From Rikenellaceae bacterium (GTDB lineage: Bacteria > Bacteroidota > Bacteroidia > Bacteroidales > UBA932): a stretch of DNA of 11,059 nucleotides. The position numbers were made by a program, and so were the translations under genes. Below the pieces are notes generated by a model. That model saw only the letters and a program-made list of their open reading frames with translations, had not been told where the DNA came from and searched no databases. The DNA is taken from assembly GCA_900769735.1 (NCBI GenBank), contig CAAGHY010000132.1, positions 1 through 11,059 of the forward strand, in the 5' to 3' direction. Of the stretch, positions 5,486 to 11,059 are shown piece by piece (within the stretch, counting starts at the first letter, position 1; each line of letters begins with the position of its first letter).

Positions 5486-6201
5486 ATAAGCCCCTCCATC
5501 TGTAAAATTTTAAGTTTAAGATCCCTGCCCCAGTAGTAATTTCCCAGCTTGTTTGGATTTATTTCCCCATCTGCATCAAAAGCCTCACTCCTGAGCACTC
5601 TATGGCAAGGGACAATCAGCGAAAAAGGATTCTTCCCCACCGCCGATGCAACTGCCCGCACCGCCTTTGGATAGCCGCATCTGAGAGCCAGCTGAGAATA
5701 TGTTACCAGCTCCCCCGGGCCCAAAGAAAACATCTCCTTCCACACAGCAACTTGCAACGGAGTACCCCTCACATACATATCCTCCCATCTGAAGATACTC
5801 CCCCTGCCGCACAACAAATCTTCCAGAGAAAACTCCCTCATCAGACAGTGAGAAACTCTTTCCAGGCACACCACAGTGCCACGTTGTTCCCCAACCGCAA
5901 ACTTCTCCACATTGGGGCACATCTCAGCCCCCGTGTGTTCCCCAACCGGCACATTCCTCGCATCCGGGCACACCACAGTGCCATTTTGTTCCCCAACTGC
6001 AAACTTCACCGCATTGGGGCACATCTCAGCCCCCGTGTGTTCCCCAACCGGCACAATTCTCTCACCCGGGAAATCCGCCGCCACCCTTTCCAATACAGCT
6101 TCCAGCGAAGGCATCACAAAATGGCAAAACGCCAGTTTCCCACCAACCGCACCAAGCATCACCCTACCCAACTCCGTATCAAGTATTTTATATACTACCA
6201 T
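5482..6201 (-). CDS. ogt: Methylated-DNA--[protein]-cysteine S-methyltransferase with a 4x17-residue repeat insertion
   Basis: A suicide O6-alkylguanine-DNA alkyltransferase of 239 residues; the family is normally about 160-190. The catalytic domain begins near 140: GTPLQVAVWKEMF (146-158), helix-turn-helix Tyr168 in VTYSQLALRCGYPKAVR, arginine finger R182, KNPFSLIVPCHRV (190-202) with acceptor C199. It ends with NYYWGRDLKLKILQMEG. The short N-terminal domain is at 1-44. Residues about 45-112 are four 17-residue repeats of the form VGExxGxxxC, with Cys at 61, 78, 95 and 112, encoded by four 51-base units. This insertion is absent from typical Ogt/MGMT. The segment between PCHRV and NYYWG is also long. 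It is the first gene of the repair operon, with a 4-base overlap into AlkD. The start ATG at 6201 yields the expected N-terminal strand. Confidence 0.94.
   Translation of the reverse strand: MVVYKILDTELGRVMLGAVGGKLAFCHFVMPSLEAVLERVAADFPGERIVPVGEHTGAEMCPNAVKFAVGEQNGTVVCPDARNVPVGEHTGAEMCPNVEKFAVGEQRGTVVCLERVSHCLMREFSLEDLLCGRGSIFRWEDMYVRGTPLQVAVWKEMFSLGPGELVTYSQLALRCGYPKAVRAVASAVGKNPFSLIVPCHRVLRSEAFDADGEINPNKLGNYYWGRDLKLKILQMEGLI
5867..6070. repeat. Tandem repeat, 4 x 51 bp, inside the alkyltransferase gene
   Basis: Exactly four consecutive 51-base units: 5867-5917, 5918-5968, 5969-6019 and 6020-6070. Units 1 and 3 differ at about 5 positions. Units 2 and 4 are identical over their first 36 bases. 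The array is therefore a 102-base unit duplicated once, itself made of two older 51-base copies. All share the core GTTCCCCAAC. Because 51 is a multiple of three, the frame is kept, and antisense frames also stay open. Confidence 0.95.
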
Positions 6202-6210
6202 AGTAAGGTA

Positions 6211-6233
6211 AAGTTAACATTTTTTTGTAACTT
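6211..6233. promoter_or_regulatory. Inverted repeat AAGTTA-N11-TAACTT in a divergent promoter region
   Basis: Six-base arms at 6211-6216 and 6228-6233 surround a T-rich centre, 10 bases upstream of the alkyltransferase start and 115 bases upstream of the protease start. On the minus strand TAACTTTA (6216-6209) is close to the TAnnTTTG -7 box. The site could be an operator for the repair operon or part of its promoter. No matching upstream TTTG was found. Confidence 0.28.
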
Positions 6234-6244
6234 GGTCACCGGTA

Positions 6245-6304
6245 CCCGTACTCCAGGGTCAGATGCTACAATACGTAATCGTGAAGGCGCTTACGGAGAG
6301 CGGG
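6245..6304 (+). ncRNA. Candidate structured 5' leader of the Tricorn-like protease mRNA
   Basis: A GC-rich island in otherwise AT-rich intergenic DNA. Arms 6245-6254 (CCCGTACTCC) and 6295-6304 (GGAGAGCGGG) form 8 Watson-Crick pairs, a G-U and one A-A mismatch. Inside, GTAA (6275-6278) pairs with TTAC (6291-6294), then after a mismatch CG (6280-6281) pairs with CG (6288-6289) around a 6-base loop. I do not recognise a known riboswitch. It ends 43 bases before the ATG. Confidence 0.28.
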
Positions 6305-6347
6305 CAGGACACCCCCTTGAAACGGATGACACTTTAAAACACATATT

Positions 6348-9300
6348 ATGAAAAAACTACTGTTTTCACTTTTGTTTGCAGCAGCTGCAGCATCAGGCGC
6401 ACAGGCAGATGAGGCAAGACTGCTCAGGTTTCCTTCAACCAACGGCAATGAGATAGTATTCTCATACGGTGGAGACCTGTACTCCGCACCACTTGCAGGA
6501 GGAGATGCAACCCGCCTTACTTCACACATCGGATATGAAATGTTTGCCCGTTATGCTCCCGACGGCAAAACCATTGCCTTTACCGGAGAATATGACGGCA
6601 ACCGTGAGGTTTACCTTATCCCTGCAAAGGGAGGCGAGCCTGTAAGGCTTACCTACACCTCAACCAACAGCCGTGACAATCTTGGAGACCGTATGGGTCC
6701 AAACAACATTGTTATGGCGTGGAGCAAAGACGGCAAAAAGATTGTTTACCGTAACCGTACCGGAGACGGCTTCCCGGGAAAACTTTGGACCGTTTCCCCT
6801 AAAGGCGGAATGCCTGAGCAGATTCCACTTCCTGAAGGAGGTTTCTGCAGCTATTCTCCCGACGGCAAAAAGCTTGCATACAACCGTGTAATGCGTGAGT
6901 TCCGTACCTGGAAATATTACCGTGGAGGTATGGCAGATGACATTTGGGTATATGACCCGTCTGCAAAGAAAGTTGAGAATGTATCCAACAACGTGGCACA
7001 GGACATTTTCCCTATGTGGATTGGAGACGAGATTTTCTACATCTCAGACAGGGATATGACAATGAACCTGTTTGTCTACAACACTAAAACAAAGAAAACC
7101 GAAAAGGTTACCGACTTCAACGATTACGACATCAAGTTCCCTTCTACAAACGGAGAGATAATTGTATTTGAGAAAGGCGGTTTCCTTTACAAGTTTGACC
7201 CTAAGACACGCCAGAGCCAGAAGATTACCATCAACCTGGCATCAGACAACATCTACGGCCGCCAGGAGATGAAAGATGTATCGGGCAAAGCAAGTGCAAG
7301 AAGCGCCAGCATCCCGTCAGACGGAAGCAGAGTGGCAGTTACCGCACGCGGTGAGGTGTTCAGCGTTCCTGTTGGAGAGGGCGTTGTACGCAACATTACC
7401 CGTACCCCCGGTTCAAATGACCGTGGCGCAGTTTGGAGCCCAGACGGCAAATACATTGCATATATTGGCGACGGTACCGGTGAGACTGAGATTTATCTTC
7501 AGGGCAATACCGGCAAACCTGTTCAGCTTACCAAAGGCAATGACACTTACATCCGCCGCGTAATGTGGAGCCCTGACAGCAAGAAAGTATTCTACACAGA
7601 CCGCAAGAACCGTCTTGTGGAGGTTGATGTTGCCAGCAAGGCAAAACGCACTATAATGACCAACCCTGCAGGTGAGTTCAGAACCATCAGCTTCTCCCCT
7701 TGCGGAAACTGGATTACCTATACAAAGGCTGCAAAAAATGAGATGAGCGTTGTGTATGTATACAATCTTCAGACAGGCAAGGAGATTGCAGTTACAGAGA
7801 AATGGTATGACTCATCTTCTCCTGTATTCTCTACAGACGGCAAATACATCATCTTCACCTCTGCCCGTGATTTCAACCCTACATACGGACAGCTTGAGTG
7901 GAACCACACCTACAACAATATGAACGGTGTGTATATGGCTATGTTGGCCAAATCAACCCCTTCTCCTCTTCTTCCTGAGGACGGCAAGAAAGCCCCTGCA
8001 AAACCTGAGGCTCCAGCTGCCAAAAAAGGCGAGGCCAAACCTGCCCCTGCAGCTACTGTAATTGATGAGGACGGCATCTTTGGCAGAATTATCAGAATCC
8101 CTGTAGGTACAGGCAGGTTCGGCAGTTTCGTGTGCGACGGAAAGAAACTGTGGTACTCGTCGGGAAGAGATACAAAAGTGTTTGATTTTGCAACCGGAAA
8201 GAATGAGAATGCTGCAGACGGCGCTTCACTGGTAAGCTACACTCCTGGTGCAAAGAAGGCTTTGTTTGCCAAAGGACGCGATTTGTTCATTGCAGATTTC
8301 CCTGCTCCTAAAGTTGCCCTAAGGGAGAAAGTTACCTTCAAGAACCTTGTTGCTCCGGTAGACTATACTGCTGAGTGGGCTCAGGTTTATGATGAGGTTT
8401 GGCGTGCTTTCAGAGACGGTTTCTACCTTGAGAATATGCACGGCATTGACTGGAAAGCAATCAAAGAGAAATATGCAGTTCTTCTTCCTTACGCAAAAAC
8501 ACGTCTTGACTTGAACTACATCATTGGCGAGATGATTTCGGAGGTTGCCTGCGGTCACGCATACGTGAATCCGGGTGAGATGCCTGCAGCAGAGCGCATT
8601 CCTATGGGATTGCTTGGTGCTGAGATAAAGGCAGACAAGAGCGGTTACTACAAGATTGGCAAGATCCTTCCTGGCGCACCTTACAGCGCATCTTTGAGAT
8701 CACCACTTACAGAGCCTGGCTTGGATGTTAAGGAGGGTGATTACATTGTTGCAATTGACGGTATCCCTACCAACACCGTAGACAATATCTACAAGCTTCT
8801 TATTGGAAAGGCAAATGTGCTTACAGAGCTTACAGTAAACAGCAAGGCTACTGAAGAGGGTGCCCGCCAGATTATTGTAAAACCAATAGACAATGAGTAT
8901 CCTTTGCAGCATTACAACTGGGTACAGAACAACATAAAGAAAGTTGAAGAGGCTACAAACGGCCGCGTAGGTTACATCTATATCCCTGATATGAATGTAG
9001 ACGGCTTGAACGAGTTTGCACGCTATTTCTACCCTCAGCTTGATAAAGAGGCCCTAATCATTGATGACCGTGAGAACGGTGGCGGAAACGTTTCCCCTAT
9101 GCTTATTGAGCGTCTGTTGAGAAAGCCTTACAGAATGACAATGTACCGCAACTCAGACCGCAACGGAACCATTCCTGATGCAACCCACTACGGTCCTAAA
9201 GTTCTGCTTGTAAACAAATACTCAGCTTCAGACGGAGACTTGTTCCCTTGGAGCTTCAAGGCAAACAATATGGGCACCATCATTGGAACCCGCACCTGGG

Positions 9301-9578
9301 GCGGTATTGTTGGTATCAGCGGTTCGCTTCCATATATGGACGGAACAGATGTACGCGTTCCGTTCTTCACAAACTATGACGCCAAAACAGGCCAGTGGAT
9401 TGTAGAGAACCACGGAGTGGATCCTGACATCCTTATTGACAATGACCCTATAAAAGAGCAGCAGGGCATTGACCAGCAGCTTAACAAAGCCATTGAGGTG
9501 ATTATGGAGCAGCTTAAGGATAGAAAACCTCTTCCTAAGACTCCAGCCCCAAGGACATTGAAAGATTTGGGACTATAA
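6348..9578 (+). CDS. Tricorn-like secreted protease (beta-propellers, PDZ, S41 peptidase)
   Basis: A 1076-residue protein, close to the length of archaeal Tricorn. A signal peptide (about 1-20, ending AQA) sends it to the periplasm. Residues about 25-535 hold TolB/PD40-like blades, seen as repeated YAPDGKTIAF, YSPDGKKLAY, WSPDGKYIAY, WSPDSKKVFY and FSTDGKYIIF. An Ala/Pro/Lys-rich linker (about 540-565) leads into a second propeller part (FGRIIRIPVG onward). The C1 domain starts near 676 (WAQVYDEVWRAFRDGFY), with His737 in CGHAYV. A PDZ domain follows at about 750-840. The S41 core from 867 has ENGGGN at 909-914, nucleophile Ser961-Asp962 in SASDGD, and Glu1020 in VENHGVDPD. These match the Tricorn His/Ser/Glu relay. 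The residue just before the His is Gly, where Tricorn has Ser. It probably degrades peptides in the periplasm. It diverges from the repair operon and ends at a terminator shared with the next gene. Confidence 0.95.
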   Translation: MKKLLFSLLFAAAAASGAQADEARLLRFPSTNGNEIVFSYGGDLYSAPLAGGDATRLTSHIGYEMFARYAPDGKTIAFTGEYDGNREVYLIPAKGGEPVRLTYTSTNSRDNLGDRMGPNNIVMAWSKDGKKIVYRNRTGDGFPGKLWTVSPKGGMPEQIPLPEGGFCSYSPDGKKLAYNRVMREFRTWKYYRGGMADDIWVYDPSAKKVENVSNNVAQDIFPMWIGDEIFYISDRDMTMNLFVYNTKTKKTEKVTDFNDYDIKFPSTNGEIIVFEKGGFLYKFDPKTRQSQKITINLASDNIYGRQEMKDVSGKASARSASIPSDGSRVAVTARGEVFSVPVGEGVVRNITRTPGSNDRGAVWSPDGKYIAYIGDGTGETEIYLQGNTGKPVQLTKGNDTYIRRVMWSPDSKKVFYTDRKNRLVEVDVASKAKRTIMTNPAGEFRTISFSPCGNWITYTKAAKNEMSVVYVYNLQTGKEIAVTEKWYDSSSPVFSTDGKYIIFTSARDFNPTYGQLEWNHTYNNMNGVYMAMLAKSTPSPLLPEDGKKAPAKPEAPAAKKGEAKPAPAATVIDEDGIFGRIIRIPVGTGRFGSFVCDGKKLWYSSGRDTKVFDFATGKNENAADGASLVSYTPGAKKALFAKGRDLFIADFPAPKVALREKVTFKNLVAPVDYTAEWAQVYDEVWRAFRDGFYLENMHGIDWKAIKEKYAVLLPYAKTRLDLNYIIGEMISEVACGHAYVNPGEMPAAERIPMGLLGAEIKADKSGYYKIGKILPGAPYSASLRSPLTEPGLDVKEGDYIVAIDGIPTNTVDNIYKLLIGKANVLTELTVNSKATEEGARQIIVKPIDNEYPLQHYNWVQNNIKKVEEATNGRVGYIYIPDMNVDGLNEFARYFYPQLDKEALIIDDRENGGGNVSPMLIERLLRKPYRMTMYRNSDRNGTIPDATHYGPKVLLVNKYSASDGDLFPWSFKANNMGTIIGTRTWGGIVGISGSLPYMDGTDVRVPFFTNYDAKTGQWIVENHGVDPDILIDNDPIKEQQGIDQQLNKAIEVIMEQLKDRKPLPKTPAPRTLKDLGL

Positions 9579-9590
9579 ACCTGTAACAGA

Positions 9591-9627
9591 AAGGGTGGCC
9601 TTCAAGCCACCCTTCTTTATTTTATTT
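9591..9627. terminator. Bidirectional intrinsic terminator between convergent genes
   Basis: AAGGGTGGC (9591-9599) pairs perfectly with GCCACCCTT (9606-9614), loop CTTCAA. On the plus strand CTTTATTTTATTT follows. On the minus strand the tail is weaker (TCTGTTA). It sits 13 bases past the protease stop and 3 bases past the stop of the convergent gene. Confidence 0.85.
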
Positions 9628-10609
9628 CTGCACCGTACTGCTCTGCAGTTTTAAGGAACTGCACCCTCTCAAATGCTGCCGGGTTGGCAATGTTTGAATA
9701 GTTGAGCATCCCCTTGAAATCAGAGATTTTTTTGAATCCTTTTGCCCTCATGAACTCCTTCAGCTGCTCATTGAAATCCTGCAGCACAAAAGGCCCCTGC
9801 TTGTACAGCACACTGCACAACTGCACCGTTGAGGCTCCGGCAAGGAGCAATTTTATTCCCGACGAAGGGTCATATACACCTGTAGAGGCACTCAAACTGA
9901 AATTGTTCATCTGCGATGAAAGGATTGCAATCCACCTCAACTCCTTCAGATACTCCGTTTTGCAGGAGAACGGCTGTGCCGTGGTAATTTTAAGGGACTT
10001 GAGGGAGATATCGGGAGTATAGAAACGGTTGAACAATACGGCTCCCTTTGCCCCATGCCCCTTCAATCCCTGCACAAAGTTGCCAAGATTGGTGAAATGG
10101 TCCCCCAACTTTACGGCTACAGGTATGGAAACCACCTTTGTTATCTCCCTTACAATGTTAAGGTAATCATTCTCTATATCCAGGCTGCTCTTGCCTCCAC
10201 AGAGCGGCAATGAATAAATATTGAGCTCCAGGGCATCCGCACCTGCTTTCTCTATCTCTTTTGCAAAATTTACCCAACTGCTGTTTGAATAGCAGTTAAT
10301 GCTTGCAATTACTGGTATACCGCTCTCCTCTTTAGCCCTCCTTATAAGTTGCACGTACTTCTCCAGAGAGTGTTCTGTTACGTATCTGTGCATATAATCA
10401 AGAGTTTCAGTATGTTCAGTTCCTGCCCCCTGAAGGAAGTCCGTTTCAGTGCTTATCTGCTCCTCAAAAAGGGATTTGAGGACAATTGCACCTGCACCGC
10501 TGCGGGCCAATGCCACTATTTTCTCCAAATCTGCCGTATATCCGCTGCTTGCTGCTATAAATGGGGATTTAAGTTTCAATCCCAGGTAGTTTACAGAAAT
10601 ATCTATCAT
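9617..10609 (-). CDS. Dihydroorotate dehydrogenase-like flavoprotein
   Basis: A 330-residue TIM-barrel FMN protein of the class 1 dihydroorotate dehydrogenase (PyrD) superfamily. Visible family features are the N-terminal VNYLGLKLKSPFIAASSGYT, Lys45 in AIVLKSL (FMN/orotate contact), VIASINC (100-106), ADALELNIYS (124-133), Lys167 in IPVAVKLGD and the phosphate-binding LAGASTVQLCSVLY (256-269). In class 1A enzymes the loop reads NLSCPN with a catalytic Cys. Here it is NIYSLP, so Ser133 stands in the Cys place, and the orotate-binding Asn after it is missing. It may use Ser as base, as class 2 enzymes do, or act on another substrate. There is no class 2 membrane helix. The start ATG at 10609 is preceded by AGGGGCAT, a fair ribosome site. 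It is monocistronic in this window. Confidence 0.88.
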   Translation of the reverse strand: MIDISVNYLGLKLKSPFIAASSGYTADLEKIVALARSGAGAIVLKSLFEEQISTETDFLQGAGTEHTETLDYMHRYVTEHSLEKYVQLIRRAKEESGIPVIASINCYSNSSWVNFAKEIEKAGADALELNIYSLPLCGGKSSLDIENDYLNIVREITKVVSIPVAVKLGDHFTNLGNFVQGLKGHGAKGAVLFNRFYTPDISLKSLKITTAQPFSCKTEYLKELRWIAILSSQMNNFSLSASTGVYDPSSGIKLLLAGASTVQLCSVLYKQGPFVLQDFNEQLKEFMRAKGFKKISDFKGMLNYSNIANPAAFERVQFLKTAEQYGAEIK

Positions 10610-10843
10610 ATGCCCCTGTTTTTTATTTGTTCCTAATTAATCGGTAATTTTTTTGTTAAAGTGATGATTTTATAACGCATAAAAAGCTGTAACGTTCACT
10701 GCCGTTTATTTGCTGAAATTCCCCTACTTTATAATTATTACAAATTAAACTAAAGATTTCCTCTTTTGCACTAGCTAATTTTTGGTATTTAAAGCAGTGA
10801 AATCCACACTTTTTACTTTTTTTGTGAAATTTTGTTGAAAAAA
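10610..10843. other. AT-rich intergenic region, no gene seen
   Basis: This divergent spacer lies between the dihydroorotate dehydrogenase-like gene and the tRNA promoter, and with the promoter and leader makes about 300 gene-free bases. It must contain the minus-strand promoter of the flavoprotein gene, but I could not find a clear TTTG/TAnnTTTG pair. A 73-codon minus-strand frame (10656-10877) has low-complexity AT-driven content and overlaps the tRNA promoter, so it is not called. Confidence 0.55.
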
Positions 10844-10874
10844 TTTGGATAATTAAAAAATATCCGTACCTTTG
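10844..10874 (+). promoter_or_regulatory. Bacteroidota-type promoter for tRNA-Pro
   Basis: TTTG at 10844-10847, a 19-base spacer, then TACCTTTG at 10867-10874. This fits the TTTG(-33)/TAnnTTTG(-7) consensus exactly. The -7 box is 39 bases before the tRNA 5' end, leaving a short leader with a small CTTTC/GAAAG hairpin (10881-10895). Confidence 0.85.
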
Positions 10875-10913
10875 CATCCGCTTTCACACCGAAAGTGATT
10901 TGAAATAATGAAT

Positions 10914-10987
10914 CGGGATGTGGCGCAGTTGGTTAGCGCACCTGCTTTGGGAGCAGGGGGTCCTGCGTTCGAGTCGCAGTATCCCGA
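10914..10987 (+). tRNA. tRNA-Pro, anticodon TGG
   Basis: A 74-base cloverleaf. The acceptor stem CGGGATG (10914-10920) pairs with TATCCCG (10980-10986) with one G-U, and the discriminator is A10987. The D-arm contains GCGCAGTTGGTTAGCGC. The anticodon stem CCTGC/GCAGG encloses loop TTTGGGA with anticodon TGG, which reads CCN proline codons. The T-arm is CTGCGTTCGAGTCGCAG. The 3' CCA is not encoded (CAT follows) and must be added after transcription. Confidence 0.97.
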
Positions 10988-10995
10988 CATTACAG

Positions 10996-11026
10996 AAAAC
11001 CTCACTGAAATCAGTGAGGTTTTTTT
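10996..11026 (+). terminator. Intrinsic terminator of the tRNA-Pro transcript
   Basis: A perfect hairpin: AAAACCTCACTG (10996-11007) with CAGTGAGGTTTT (11012-11023), loop AAAT, followed by a T-run to 11026. It lies 8 bases after the tRNA. Confidence 0.93.
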
Positions 11027-11049
11027 GTTATAAAACACAATTGTATCCT

Positions 11050-11059
11050 ATGAAAAAAC
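11050..11059 (+). CDS. Possible start of a further gene, cut by window edge
   Basis: ATGAAAAAAC at the last ten bases is the usual beginning of an exported Bacteroidota protein (Met-Lys-Lys). It follows the tRNA terminator by 23 bases. Only three codons are visible, so neither reality nor product can be judged. Confidence 0.25.

Noticed and set aside
5876..6211. 111-codon plus-strand frame containing a repeat protein
   Set aside because: A shadow of the same repeat array in another frame; no start context or family match.
6231..6300. tRNA-like text on the minus strand (GTAGCATCTGACC)
   Set aside because: I tried to fold a cloverleaf, but no acceptor, anticodon or T-arm pairing forms; at most a distant degenerate resemblance.
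5602..6351. 249-codon plus-strand frame opposite the alkyltransferase
   Set aside because: It is antisense to a clear enzyme. It stays open because the 51-bp repeat is a multiple of three and the strand is C-rich; the product is His/Arg/Pro-rich with no domain.
10656..10877. 73-codon minus-strand frame in the AT-rich spacer
   Set aside because: It covers the consensus promoter of the tRNA and lacks any domain or start signal.
10996..11026. Possible integration site (attachment repeat) at the tRNA 3' end
   Set aside because: The inverted repeat is a simple terminator; no direct repeat of the tRNA end and no integrase are in the window.

Overview
The window looks like chromosomal DNA from a Bacteroidota, probably Bacteroidales. 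A promoter of the Bacteroidota type (TTTG, 19 bases, TACCTTTG) lies upstream of a tRNA gene. Start sites lack strong Shine-Dalgarno sequences. The gene families also fit: a DUF4252 protein, a periplasmic Tricorn-like protease and an ECF sigma operon with an outer-membrane barrel protein. I see no insertion sequence, phage gene or CRISPR array.

Layout. 1-725 (minus): a serine hydrolase of the class C beta-lactamase/penicillin-binding fold, cut by the left edge. 841-1512 (minus): a Prx6-type peroxiredoxin. A strong hairpin at 1548-1579 separates it from the next operon. 1609-3761 (all minus, transcribed leftwards from 3761): ECF sigma factor, a small one-span membrane protein overlapping its 3' end, an outer-membrane beta-barrel protein and a DUF4252 protein. 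This looks like a self-contained envelope-sensing unit. 4084-6201 (minus): O6-alkylguanine-DNA alkyltransferase, an AlkD-like DNA glycosylase and a NUDIX hydrolase, tightly packed and best read as an alkylation-repair operon. 6348-9578 (plus): a 1076-residue secreted Tricorn-like protease with a GC-rich, foldable leader. 9591-9614: a terminator shared with the convergent dihydroorotate dehydrogenase-like gene 9617-10609 (minus). 10844-11026 (plus): promoter, tRNA-Pro(TGG) and terminator. A new reading frame may begin at 11050.

The most unusual item is in the alkyltransferase gene. Exactly four tandem 51-bp units (5867-6070) insert four 17-residue repeats between the N-terminal domain and the catalytic domain, each carrying one cysteine. 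A second point is that a terminator-like hairpin and its U-rich tract, read as codons, produce a false membrane-anchor extension on the peroxiredoxin. I did not find a wholly new multi-gene system. The sigma operon and the repeat-bearing alkyltransferase are the parts most worth following up.
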